A stretch of 39,922 bases of DNA from Pseudomonas sp. (GTDB lineage Bacteria; Pseudomonadota; Gammaproteobacteria; Pseudomonadales; Pseudomonadaceae): contig JAKUTK010000047.1 of assembly GCA_022448005.1 (NCBI GenBank), positions 1 through 39,922 on the forward strand, given 5' to 3'. This document shows, piece by piece, positions 27,091-37,419 of this stretch. Made by a program: the position numbers and the translations under genes. Each line of letters begins with the position of its first letter. Position 1 is the first letter of the stretch. The notes beneath the pieces are model-generated. The model had not been told where the DNA came from and searched no databases. It saw nothing but the letters and a program-made list of their open reading frames with translations.

Positions 27091-27117
27091 GCTGCCCAGC
27101 CGACCAGGCTGGGCAGC
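27091..27117. terminator. Hairpin terminator shared by hldE and the convergent gene
   Basis: GCTGCCCAGCC and GGCTGGGCAGC form a perfect 11-bp stem around GACCA, nine bases after the hldE stop. CTTTCC follows on the plus strand, a weak T tract. The convergent minus-strand gene ends 15 nt away, so the hairpin can serve both. Confidence 0.65.
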
Positions 27118-27131
27118 CTTTCCAGTTCAAA

Positions 27132-28019
27132 TCAACCGGATGCTGCCACGGCGAGGGTCTTGATCCAGTCGCGCCAAGTGATTCGCTCTTCGCGCACCAC
27201 CCATTCCTCCTGGCCTGCAAAGCTTTCCGACAGCCACAGCCCGCGCGTGCTGGCCGGAACGGGCTGCCCTTTGCGCAGTGTGTACAACGCGGCGGTCGGA
27301 CGCCCCTGCAGCAGCGGGACCAGATAAAGGTCGGGCCTGCTGCGGGACAGCTCTGCGACGAGCTTGCCGTCTTCCAGCCGTTCATCGACATGAAACAGGC
27401 TGAGCTCTCGGGTTTCCTTCGGTAGATCGAGGCGCATGTCGTACACCAACTGCAGGGAAGCCGTTGGCAGATGAACATAGGCTCGCGGGCGCTCCATCAA
27501 GGTCATCTGGCCACACTGCACCGGTCTCGCCGAGCCTGAAAGCGAGGCCAGGTTGAAATGCACAGCCTCCCGATAGCGCAGGCTGCCCTCATAGGGAGCC
27601 GGTAGCCAGGTGTCACCGAAGCGCCCGGCGAGCCAGCCTTCTGGGGTTTCCAGCAAACATTCTTCAGCAACTTCCTGAATCGCGCTGAGCAGAGGCAGAC
27701 TGAGTTCGTGGGCCGGTACGTAGCCGGAAATCAGCTTGAGTACCACGTCGCCTCGGTCCTGGCGTTGCTGGCGCACCAGTACCCAGTACTCCTGGCCCTG
27801 CCAGCAGATCGTCAGGCGTACCGAGACGCCGAGGTTAGCCAGTTCGATATTGAAGCGGCTCGGATCGTCCACGGCTACCGGTCGGCGACGTTCGAGCATC
27901 TCGCTGAAGTTCAGCGGACGCCCAAGGCTCTGGTAGCGCAAGCCTTCCGGGCTGGCTTCGACGAGCAGCGGCAAGGTCTTGAAGGCGGTCGGATTCTTGC
28001 GGATCAGTACGCGCGGCAT
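27132..28019 (-). CDS. Conserved protein of unknown function
   Basis: This 295-residue soluble-looking protein starts MPRVLIRKNPTAFKTLPLL. I do not recognise a catalytic motif, signal peptide or membrane segment. Pseudomonad relatives are sometimes labelled metal ABC transporter ATPase, but there is no Walker A or signature motif here, so I would not use that name. The frame is open 12 codons further upstream; I chose the ATG at 28017-28019 because AGGAGG (complement of 28026-28031) is six bases away. It is the last of three minus-strand genes, 36 nt after an aldo/keto reductase, so it may belong with redox functions. It converges on hldE. Confidence 0.8.
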   Translation of the reverse strand: MPRVLIRKNPTAFKTLPLLVEASPEGLRYQSLGRPLNFSEMLERRRPVAVDDPSRFNIELANLGVSVRLTICWQGQEYWVLVRQQRQDRGDVVLKLISGYVPAHELSLPLLSAIQEVAEECLLETPEGWLAGRFGDTWLPAPYEGSLRYREAVHFNLASLSGSARPVQCGQMTLMERPRAYVHLPTASLQLVYDMRLDLPKETRELSLFHVDERLEDGKLVAELSRSRPDLYLVPLLQGRPTAALYTLRKGQPVPASTRGLWLSESFAGQEEWVVREERITWRDWIKTLAVAASG

Positions 28020-28055
28020 TCGGCTCCTCCTGGCAGTCGGTGGCCGTCTGGCCAT

Positions 28056-28865
28056 TTATTGTTGGGATAAAACGGATGCGGCGGTACGTACGTTAGCTGA
28101 CAAGTGTTGCGGGTTGATGGTGCCGATGATGGCCGCGCCGACGCCGGGATGACTGAACAACAGCTCGAAGCTGAGCCGTACGGGGTCCTCGTCTGGCTTC
28201 AGGCAAACGTGGCCGCTGGCGAGCGCCTTCTTGACCAGGATGCCCTTGGCGTTTGCCTGAGCGTAGTCGAGCACTGGCCGTTCGGCCTGCTCGTTGAGGT
28301 TGTAGGTCACCATGGCACAGTCGCCCTGTTCGAGGGCAAGCAGCCCTCCTTCGACCGTCTTGCCAGACAGGCCGTAACCAAGAATCTTGCCTTCGCGCTT
28401 GAGCTCGGCGAGGGTTTCGTAGACGCCGCTGTTCTGCAGAATGTCCAGGTCGCGCCCGTCCGAATGCACTAACACCAGTTCGATACGGTCGGTCTTTAGC
28501 CGCTGGAGGCTGCGCTCGACGGAAAAGCGGGTATGGGCCGGCGAGAAATCGAACTGCGATTGACCGTCGACGAACTCCTCGCCGACCTTGCTGACCACTA
28601 CCCAATGATCGCGCTGGCCCAGCAACAGCGGACCCAGGCGCTGTTCGCTGACGCCGTAGGCGGGGGCGGTATCGATCAGGTTGATGCCGAGATCCCGCGC
28701 CAAATCGAGCAAGTGACGCGCCTGTGCATCGTCGGGAATGCGAAAGCCGCTGGGGTACTTCACGCCTTGATCACGGCCCAGCTTGACCGTGCCCAATCCC
28801 AATGGCGATACATTCAAGCCGGTGCTGCCCAGCCGGCGGTGCCAGGCATGAAGGGTGGTTTCCAT
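28056..28865 (-). CDS. Aldo/keto reductase
   Basis: This is a 269-residue NADPH-dependent oxidoreductase of the aldo/keto reductase superfamily with a TIM-barrel pattern. The catalytic tetrad is visible: Asp and Tyr in LIDTAPAYGVSE, Lys in VVVSKVGEEF and His in ELVLVHSDG. It is shorter than the typical 300-320 residues but lacks no obvious core element. Its ATG overlaps the stop of the upstream FAD oxidoreductase by one base (TGATG-like arrangement), so the two are translated together and probably act on related substrates. The substrate is unknown. Confidence 0.9.
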   Translation of the reverse strand: METTLHAWHRRLGSTGLNVSPLGLGTVKLGRDQGVKYPSGFRIPDDAQARHLLDLARDLGINLIDTAPAYGVSEQRLGPLLLGQRDHWVVVSKVGEEFVDGQSQFDFSPAHTRFSVERSLQRLKTDRIELVLVHSDGRDLDILQNSGVYETLAELKREGKILGYGLSGKTVEGGLLALEQGDCAMVTYNLNEQAERPVLDYAQANAKGILVKKALASGHVCLKPDEDPVRLSFELLFSHPGVGAAIIGTINPQHLSANVRTAASVLSQQ

Positions 28866-30037
28866 CAGACCAATCCTTCCCAGAATGGCCCAGTGACAGC
28901 GGGGCGTGGCAGTTCTGGCAGTGGCGTCAAGGGTTGCGGCTGGATGCCGTCGCGGATCAATGCGGCCTCGACCCGATCGGTGAAGTCTGGGGACAGCGCC
29001 AGTTTGGTCGGCCAGCCCACCAGCAGGCGCCCCTGTTCGGCGAGGAAGGCGTTATCCGGTCTGGCCAGTGCGGATTGCGCAGGCTCGGCCCGATCGATAC
29101 GCAGCGTGGCCCATTTGGCTGCCGACAGGTCGATCCAGGGAACCAGCTCGGCCAGCTCGTTCTTCGCGGCGGCAATCTGCGACGCTTCATCGCGCGCAAC
29201 CCCGCCGGCTTCGGCCAGGTCACCGCCCAGGTACCACACCCATTCGCCGTCGGCAGCAGGGTGGCTGGTTACCGTAATGCGCGGCTTGGAACCGCCGCCC
29301 AGGCAGTGCGCATAGAGCGGCTTCAATGTCGGCGCCTTGACGATGACCATGTGCAACGGGCGCTTCTGCATCGCAGGCTGAGCGAGGCCCAGCGCACTCA
29401 GCAGTTCGGCATTGCCCGCGCCGGCAGTCAGGACAATGCGTTGAGTGCGGATCGAGCGACCGTCGACAATTAGCCCGGTCAACTCGCCGTTCTCCAGTAG
29501 AGGCTCGATTCGCTCGGCTTTCAGCAGGCCTGGGCCCGACAGCTCTGCGAGTCGGCGGATCAGGCTGGGCACGTCCAGTACCAGTTCGCTGAGGCGGTAG
29601 ACCTTGCCTTTGAAACGCGGATCCTGGAGCGCCGGGGGCAGCTCACCGCCCTTGACCTGGCCGACACGCGACCGGACCGCCTTGCTGGCGAAGAAGCTGG
29701 TGAGGTTGCCAGTCAGGGTGCCTGGCGACCACAGATAATGCGCGTCGGAGAGCAGGCGTACGCCGGAAAGGTCCAGTTCTCCGTTGCCGGCAAGTGCCTC
29801 ACGCCAGCGTCGCGGCATGTCGGCGATGGCTTCGGATGCGCCAGTCAGCGCGCCGCTCAATGCGTACTTGGTTCCGCCGTGGATGATGCCCTGTGACTTG
29901 ACGCTCTGCCCGCCGCCGAGCACGCCTTTGTCCAGCAGCAGTGTCGAATAGCCCAGCCGGCGCAGGCGTGCGTTCAGCCACAGACCGGCGACTCCGCCGC
30001 CAACGATCAGGACATCGGTGCTGAGTGAATCGGACAT
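28865..30037 (-). CDS. FAD-dependent oxidoreductase, glycine oxidase/GlpO-like
   Basis: This 390-residue protein has an N-terminal FAD-binding Rossmann motif VLIVGGGVAGLWLNARL (GxGxxG) followed by GGGQSVKSQGIIHGGTKYAL, which resembles the FAD-contacting region of the DAO family. FAD-dependent oxidation of an amine or hydroxy acid is expected, but the substrate cannot be told. GAGG lies upstream of the ATG at 30035-30037. It leads the minus-strand unit with the aldo/keto reductase and the unknown protein, 67 nt after the SMR transporter gene. P. aeruginosa has a similar SMR-oxidoreductase-AKR order as I remember it. Confidence 0.88.
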   Translation of the reverse strand: MSDSLSTDVLIVGGGVAGLWLNARLRRLGYSTLLLDKGVLGGGQSVKSQGIIHGGTKYALSGALTGASEAIADMPRRWREALAGNGELDLSGVRLLSDAHYLWSPGTLTGNLTSFFASKAVRSRVGQVKGGELPPALQDPRFKGKVYRLSELVLDVPSLIRRLAELSGPGLLKAERIEPLLENGELTGLIVDGRSIRTQRIVLTAGAGNAELLSALGLAQPAMQKRPLHMVIVKAPTLKPLYAHCLGGGSKPRITVTSHPAADGEWVWYLGGDLAEAGGVARDEASQIAAAKNELAELVPWIDLSAAKWATLRIDRAEPAQSALARPDNAFLAEQGRLLVGWPTKLALSPDFTDRVEAALIRDGIQPQPLTPLPELPRPAVTGPFWEGLV

Positions 30038-30104
30038 AGGCGGGCCTCATAGAGAAATCAGGCGCGCAGTATAACCGCTCACCTGTCGGCTTCAGCCGAT
30101 CTGG

Positions 30105-30437
30105 CTAATGCCCCGTGCTGCCGGAAAACAGCTGGATCACCACGACGCCAGCCACGATCAGCGCCATGCCGAGCACTGCCGGAAGGTCGAGCTTCTGCTG
30201 GTAGATGACTGCCGCTGCGATGCTTACCAGGACGATGCCCAGGCCGGCCCAGATGGCGTAGGCAATTCCCACCGGGATGGTCTTGACCACCAGCGCAAGC
30301 ATCCAGAACGACAGGCTGTAGCCCGCGATCACCAGAAACAGCGGTAGCGGGCGGCTGAAGCCCGCCAGCGACTTCATGGACGTGGTGGCAATCACTTCGG
30401 TGGTGATAGCAATGGCGAGATAGAAATAGCCAGTCAT
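30105..30437 (-). CDS. Small multidrug resistance transporter, EmrE type
   Basis: This 110-residue inner-membrane protein has four hydrophobic helices. The proton/cation-binding glutamate E14, Y40 and W63 fall exactly at the positions of E. coli EmrE, and the sequence GIAYAIWAGLGIV is of the Qac/EmrE subtype, not the guanidinium exporter (Gdx/SugE) subtype. It works as a dual-topology dimer exchanging protons for lipophilic cations. It is divergent from waaA, with a 144-nt gap that shows no clear promoter to my eye, and it lies upstream of the FAD oxidoreductase on the same strand. Confidence 0.93.
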   Translation of the reverse strand: MTGYFYLAIAITTEVIATTSMKSLAGFSRPLPLFLVIAGYSLSFWMLALVVKTIPVGIAYAIWAGLGIVLVSIAAAVIYQQKLDLPAVLGMALIVAGVVVIQLFSGSTGH

Positions 30438-30581
30438 GCGGTCTCCGGTTGCGGGCAGTGCCGGTCTGCGCTGCGTTCATTCGGCTCCCGCGGAACGGGC
30501 AAGTTCTGCGCAACGGTAGCGGATTTCGCTTCGCGCTTCGCTGTGGCCGTTGCATTCGCCCCTTTGCTAAGCTCCGCGCCC

Positions 30582-31850
30582 ATGAATCGTGCCCTCTATA
30601 CCCTGCTGTTTCATCTCGCCTTGCCACTGATCGTGGTTCGTTTGTTCTGGCGCTCCCGTCGAGCGCCGGCTTATCGAACGCGCATCGGCGAGCGCTTCGC
30701 TGTCGGGTTGTCGGAGTTTCAGCCAGGTGGCATCTGGGTGCATGCGGTGTCGGTCGGCGAAAGCATTGCTGCGGCACCGATGATTCGGTCGCTCAAGGAG
30801 CGCTATCCACTGCTGCCGATCACCGTGAGCTGCATGACGCCGACGGGATCTGAACGCATCAAGGCGTTGTTTGGTGACACCGTGCAGCACTGCTATCTGC
30901 CTTACGATCTGCCCTGGGCGGCATCGCGCTTTCTAGAGCGTCTGCGGCCAAAACTGGCGGTCGTGATGGAAACCGAATTATGGCCTAACCACATTCACCA
31001 GTGCGCGCGTCGCGGCATCCCGGTGACGCTGGCCAATGCTCGGCTCTCCGAGCGCTCGGCACGCGGCTATGCACGCTTCGCCCGGCTGACCGCGCCGATG
31101 CTGGCCGAGCTGAGCCTGATCGCCGTGCAGACCAGTGCCGAGGCCGCACGCTTTCGAAAACTAGGTGCTCGTGAGGAGAGCGTGCAGGTCACCGGCTCGA
31201 TCAAGTTCGACATGAATATTGATCCGGCGATGCCCGAGCGCGCTTCGCAACTCCGTCAGCAGTGGGATGCCATGTCGCGACCGATCTGGATCGGTGCCAG
31301 CACCCACACGGGTGAAGACGAGATTTTGCTTGCGGCGCATCGATTGATTCTGGCTGAACGCCCCGATGCGCTGTTGATCCTGGTGCCGCGCCATCCTGAG
31401 CGCTTTCGCTCGGTGTATGAGCTGTGCGGCAAGCAGGGTTTCAGCACGGTTCGCCGGTCCCTCGCTGAGCTGCCGAAGCCCGAGACTCAAGTGGTTCTTG
31501 GCGACACCATGGGGGAGTTGCTGTTTCTGTTCGCCTTGGCCGATGTCGCTTTCGTCGGTGGCAGCCTGGTGCCTACGGGTGGCCATAACCTGCTGGAGCC
31601 AGCCGCGTTGGGCAAGCCCGTGCTGACGGGGCCACATCTTTTCAATTTCCTCGATATCGCCGCACAACTGCGTGATGCAGCTGCACTTGCTGAAGTCAGC
31701 AATGCACCTGAACTGGCATCGGCGATAGAGCTGTTCTGGAACGACCCCGAGCGCGTCGAAAAGGCTCGCAGCGCAGGCCTGAAGGTTCTGAAGAACAATC
31801 AGGGCGCGCTTGGGCGTTTGCTGGAGGAGTTGGGTGCCTTGCTCAAGTAG
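30582..31850 (+). CDS. waaA: Kdo transferase (3-deoxy-D-manno-octulosonic acid transferase)
   Basis: WaaA adds Kdo from CMP-Kdo to lipid IVA at the inner membrane, before WaaC and WaaF act. The 422-residue protein has an N-terminal hydrophobic anchor (MNRALYTLLFHLALPLIVV) and a GT-B fold with VVMETELWPN, the conserved acceptor-site glutamate motif, and GGHNLLEPAALGKPV in the donor half. The ATG at 30582 is chosen over a GC-poor extension 13 codons upstream because it gives the family N-terminus; no strong ribosome-binding site is seen. It is monocistronic, separate from the core cluster. Confidence 0.95.
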   Translation: MNRALYTLLFHLALPLIVVRLFWRSRRAPAYRTRIGERFAVGLSEFQPGGIWVHAVSVGESIAAAPMIRSLKERYPLLPITVSCMTPTGSERIKALFGDTVQHCYLPYDLPWAASRFLERLRPKLAVVMETELWPNHIHQCARRGIPVTLANARLSERSARGYARFARLTAPMLAELSLIAVQTSAEAARFRKLGAREESVQVTGSIKFDMNIDPAMPERASQLRQQWDAMSRPIWIGASTHTGEDEILLAAHRLILAERPDALLILVPRHPERFRSVYELCGKQGFSTVRRSLAELPKPETQVVLGDTMGELLFLFALADVAFVGGSLVPTGGHNLLEPAALGKPVLTGPHLFNFLDIAAQLRDAAALAEVSNAPELASAIELFWNDPERVEKARSAGLKVLKNNQGALGRLLEELGALLK

Positions 31851-32000
31851 CGAGGCGTCAGGCTGTTTGGCTGATTCCGCCCTGTCGGCCACGAGTGTCC
31901 GCTATACCCGGCGCTGAACCGGTTGTAGATCAGGCCCTTTTTGGGGCCCGATTATGGCGTGCCTCGATCCGCCTTAGAGTATTTGGCCGGTTCGCCACGA

Positions 32001-33452
32001 CTAATCGATGCGCACCGGGCGGGCAAAATTCTCGGACAGATCCGGCGGCAGGAAATCGGTATCCGGGTCGTAGTCGGTTTTCAGATACCGCTGCAGATCT
32101 TCCAGATCACCGGGGTTGAGTGTGCCGGCCGCCTGTTTCAGGCGCAGGCTGTCGATGATGTAGTCGTAGCGGGCATTGTTGTAGTCACGCACCGAAGCAA
32201 ACAGGCGGCGTTGCGTGTCAAGCACATCGACAATATTGCGAGTACCGACCTGATAGCCGATATCGGTGGCTTCTAGCGCGCTCTGGTTGGAAACGATCGA
32301 TTGCCGCCGCGCCTGCACTTGCTCCACATCGGTATTCACCGCGCGATAGAGGTTGCGCGTGGTCTCGACCACCTGGCGACGCAGGCTTTCGCGCTGTTGC
32401 TCGGTCTGGGTTAGCTGATGGAAGGCTTCACGGCGCTGAGAGCTGATCAGGCCGCCGCTATAAAGTGGAATGTTCAGCTGCAACCCAATGCTGCGCTGCT
32501 CGACATCGCCGGTGTAGCGGGGGATGCCAGTCACCGCTTCGCTACCCGTGTTGGTGAAACCGAGGCTGTCGTTGTCGCCCTTACTGTAGCGCGCCACAGC
32601 GTCGAGGGTTGGCGAATGCCCAGAACGGCGTTGGCGCAGCGTTTCCTCGGCAGCGTTGACGGCCTGATTGCTGGCCAGCAGGTCAAGGTTCTGCTGCGTG
32701 GCGGTGTTGACCCAGGCGCTGGCGTCGTTAGGAATGGGCGGCAGCACCGGCAAGCTGTGCTCAATGCCTTCTAGCGCCAGGTATTCGCGGTTGGTCAGGG
32801 TAAACAGGGCCTGGAACGCATCGTCCACTTGCCGTTGCGTGAGCAGCCGGTTGGCGCGTGCGGTATCGAAGCCTGCTTGTGCTTCCAGAACATCGGTCCG
32901 GTCGGATAGGCCGACTTCGAAGCGCTCATTGGCCTGGTCAAGCTGGCGCTGAAAAGCTGACTCTTCGGCCTTGGCCGCGGCAAGATTGTCCTGGGCGCGC
33001 AATACGGCAAAGTAGGCTTGCGCGGTCAGGCGAATCAGATCCTGTTCGGCGATTGAATATTCCAGCGCGGCCTGTTCGCTGATGGCCTCAGCCGCCTGTA
33101 ACTGGAACCAGCGTTCAGGGCGAAAGATCGGCTGGCTGAGGGTTGCCTGATAGACGGTGCCGCTGCGTGACAGCGAACGCGACCCCATGGATGTATCGAC
33201 ATCGGTGCGCGTATTGCTGAGCTCCGCGCCGCCGCTGAGGTTCGGTAGCAAACCGGCACGGGCCTGGGGTACGACTTCCTGGATCGCCTGGAACTGCGCG
33301 CGCGCCGCCGCAAGGTCGGCGTTGTTCTCAACGGCCTGTCGGTAGACGCTGACCAGGTCGGTCCGAGCGGAAAGCGGTGGCGCAGTCTGGGCCCAGGTCA
33401 GCCCGGACGAGGCGGCGGTCACGGCGAGTGCCAGCGTGAGTCTGCGCAGCAT
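32001..33452 (-). CDS. TolC-family outer membrane efflux channel
   Basis: This 483-residue precursor has a signal peptide (MLRRLTLALAV... cleaved near TWA/QT). It has the two tandem coiled-coil and beta repeats of TolC-type trimers, seen as repeated LRQQV and long Gln/Ala-rich heptads. P. aeruginosa has OpmH, the closest TolC relative, beside thiC, and this gene is in that position. It serves type I secretion and efflux pumps. An upstream in-frame ATG at 33485 would add 11 residues before the signal; the ATG at 33450-33452 is preferred because of the signal peptide and an AGGGA ten bases upstream. It is divergent from thiC. Confidence 0.93.
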   Translation of the reverse strand: MLRRLTLALAVTAASSGLTWAQTAPPLSARTDLVSVYRQAVENNADLAAARAQFQAIQEVVPQARAGLLPNLSGGAELSNTRTDVDTSMGSRSLSRSGTVYQATLSQPIFRPERWFQLQAAEAISEQAALEYSIAEQDLIRLTAQAYFAVLRAQDNLAAAKAEESAFQRQLDQANERFEVGLSDRTDVLEAQAGFDTARANRLLTQRQVDDAFQALFTLTNREYLALEGIEHSLPVLPPIPNDASAWVNTATQQNLDLLASNQAVNAAEETLRQRRSGHSPTLDAVARYSKGDNDSLGFTNTGSEAVTGIPRYTGDVEQRSIGLQLNIPLYSGGLISSQRREAFHQLTQTEQQRESLRRQVVETTRNLYRAVNTDVEQVQARRQSIVSNQSALEATDIGYQVGTRNIVDVLDTQRRLFASVRDYNNARYDYIIDSLRLKQAAGTLNPGDLEDLQRYLKTDYDPDTDFLPPDLSENFARPVRID

Positions 33453-33650
33453 GTGCGTCTTTCCCTGAAGCGAAGTGATGGGCAAGGCTATGCGTGGTCA
33501 TGCGGTCGGTCAAGGCGCTTGAGCAGGGTGTTCGGGACCTTGTTGGAGGCGATCAGGCAGCAGGGCGGGCGGGGAGGGATGTGACCCGACGGTCGCGGCG
33601 CTTGCCATCGGCATGGTATTCCCGGTCAGTCTTGATTAGACTCGGCCTCG

Positions 33651-35737
<2,087 letters not shown>

Positions 35738-35764
35738 CGGCTGGGTCGCTATCACTCCGGTGAC

Positions 35765-35847
35765 TGTGTCGTAGGGTGGATGTCGCTGATGCATTCACCG
35801 TGCTGCGGCTTGGTGGATCGATGAAGCGTGATTCACCCTACGACACA
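35765..35847. repeat. Palindromic intergenic repeat with 14-bp perfect arms
   Basis: TGTGTCGTAGGGTG (35765-35778) and CACCCTACGACACA (35834-35847) are perfect inverse copies around 55 nt. GTAGGGTGGA is a word found in many dispersed intergenic repeats of Pseudomonas and other proteobacteria, as I remember. It starts 27 nt after the thiC stop and could fold as a transcript-end structure or be a non-autonomous mobile remnant. No transposase or target duplication is evident. Confidence 0.7.
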
Positions 35848-35915
35848 GCAGGAGCGCGCCTAGCCGCTTATCGCGGCGCGGTCACGCCGGGGGGCAGCTG
35901 CATGGCTCAACTGTA

Positions 35916-35945
35916 GGGTGGAAAACGGCGAAGCCTTTTACACCC
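35916..35945. repeat. Second GTAGGGTGGA-type hairpin repeat
   Basis: GGGTGGAAAA and TTTTACACCC pair (one mismatch) around a CGGCGAAGCC loop that can add two pairs. It shares the TAGGGTGGA start with the previous repeat. The remaining sequence to 36117, about 170 nt, holds no gene I can support and no clear promoter; it presumably contains the cytX leader. Confidence 0.6.
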
Positions 35946-36117
35946 ATCGACCAACCGGTCCTGCCGAAATGATTCGGCGGCCAATCGGTACCTTTCTATT
36001 TGAAGCAGATATGCCTTCGGCGTCATCCGCTCTTTGGATCGCTGCTGAAATTCCTTTCGTGAGGCGAACATCGTGCTCACGGTTGTGCCGGGCAACCGGT
36101 TTCTCTGAGATAACAAT

Positions 36118-37419
36118 GTGAACATTCCAGGTCGTTATTCCCCACATCAGATGATCGCCGCTGAGCACCGTGTATTCGGAGGGCGTGATCTGTTTTCCCT
36201 GTGGTTCTCGCTGGGCGTCGGCCTGATGGTGCTGCAACTCGGCGCGTTGCTGGCGCCGGGCCTGGGCATGAGCGGCGCCTTGCTGGCCATCCTCAGCGGC
36301 ACTGCGGTCGGCGTGATATTGCTCGGGGCGGTTGCGGTGATCGGCAGCGACACAGGATTGTCCTCAATGGCCAATCTGAAGCGCACCCTGGGCGACCGCG
36401 GCGCGGTGCTCCCGGCCTTGTTGAATCTGGTTCAGCTGGTCGGCTGGGGCGCGTTCGAGATCATTGTCATGCGCGATGCGGCAAGCGTGCTGTCTGCGCG
36501 GGCGTTTGGCGAGCAAAGCGGATGGGTCAGTCCAGCGCTCTGGACGTTGTTTTTCGGTGCGCTGGCGACGCTACTGGCAATCACCGGCCCGCTGACCTTC
36601 GTCCGTAAGATTCTGCGCAAATGGGGCATATGGTTGCTGCTCGGCGCCTGCGTCTGGCTGACCTGGAACCTGTTCGACAAGGCCGATCTCCTGGCGCTGT
36701 GGGCACGTCAGGGTGACGGCTCGCTGCCGTTTGCGCTGGGCTTCGATATCGCCATCGCCATGCCGTTGTCCTGGTTGCCGCTGATCGCAGACTACTCGCG
36801 CTTCGGCAAGGCGGCGCGGCGCGTTTTTGGCGGCACCGTGCTGGGCTTTTTCGTGGGTAACGTCTGGCTGATGAGCCTTGGCGTCGCATATACCCTGGCC
36901 TTCGCTGACAGCGGTGAAGTGAACGCGCTGCTATTGGCGCTGGCCGGCGCTGGGCTGGGGATCCCGCTGCTTTTGATCCTGCTGGACGAGTCGGAGAATG
37001 CCTTTGCCGACATCCATTCCGCTGCGGTCTCGGTTGGCCTGCTGCTGCCGTTCAAGGTCGAGCGGCTGGCTTTGGTCATCGGCGCGCTGTGTACCTTGAT
37101 CGCCTGGTTCGCCCCGCTGGCGGAGTACCAGAACTTCCTGCTGCTGATCGGCTCGGTATTCGCCCCGCTGTTTGGTGTGGTGCTGGTGGATCACTACCTG
37201 CTCAGGAGGCGCGGCCGGCTGCAGGTGGCCAGTACTATGTTGCGCTGGGAGACGTTGCTGGCGTGGGGTTGCGGCGCGGCCGTCTACCATTTGCTGGCAA
37301 ATGCCTGGCCCGAGGTTGGCGCCAGCCTGCCGGCGCTCTTCCTCTCCGGCGGGCTGCTGTTGGTGTTGAGTCGTTTTTCCAGGGCTACGGCAGAAACGCC
37401 GGTTGAAGTATCCCGCTGA
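36118..37419 (+). CDS. cytX: NCS1-family permease, CytX-like (HMP uptake)
   Basis: This 433-residue inner-membrane protein has about twelve hydrophobic segments and belongs to the nucleobase-cation-symport-1 family. CytX members sit with thiamine genes and are believed to import hydroxymethylpyrimidine, the same moiety ThiC makes, and its place after thiC fits. The start is GTG at 36118 with only weak purine-rich sequence (TGAGA) upstream. The stop lies inside the convergent lipoprotein gene: their ends overlap by 35 nt. It might share the riboswitch-controlled transcript of thiC through the repeat-bearing 380-nt gap, or have its own promoter; I cannot tell which. Confidence 0.8.
   Translation: MNIPGRYSPHQMIAAEHRVFGGRDLFSLWFSLGVGLMVLQLGALLAPGLGMSGALLAILSGTAVGVILLGAVAVIGSDTGLSSMANLKRTLGDRGAVLPALLNLVQLVGWGAFEIIVMRDAASVLSARAFGEQSGWVSPALWTLFFGALATLLAITGPLTFVRKILRKWGIWLLLGACVWLTWNLFDKADLLALWARQGDGSLPFALGFDIAIAMPLSWLPLIADYSRFGKAARRVFGGTVLGFFVGNVWLMSLGVAYTLAFADSGEVNALLLALAGAGLGIPLLLILLDESENAFADIHSAAVSVGLLLPFKVERLALVIGALCTLIAWFAPLAEYQNFLLLIGSVFAPLFGVVLVDHYLLRRRGRLQVASTMLRWETLLAWGCGAAVYHLLANAWPEVGASLPALFLSGGLLLVLSRFSRATAETPVEVSR

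Noticed and set aside
27132..28019. Name 'metal ABC transporter ATPase' for the unknown protein after the aldo/keto reductase
   Set aside because: No Walker A, Walker B or ABC signature is present in its 295 residues.
30438..30581. Promoter for waaA (TTGCAT and a TGCTAA hexamer)
   Set aside because: The spacing between the two hexamers is about nine bases, too short for a sigma-70 promoter.
31932..31949. GGCCC-TTTTT-GGGGCCC hairpin between waaA and the TolC-family gene
   Set aside because: The stem is only five pairs and the T run is in the loop, not after it, on either strand; not convincing as a terminator.
35907..36125. 72-codon minus-strand frame between thiC and cytX
   Set aside because: It includes the palindromic repeat, lacks a ribosome-binding site, and shows no family resemblance.
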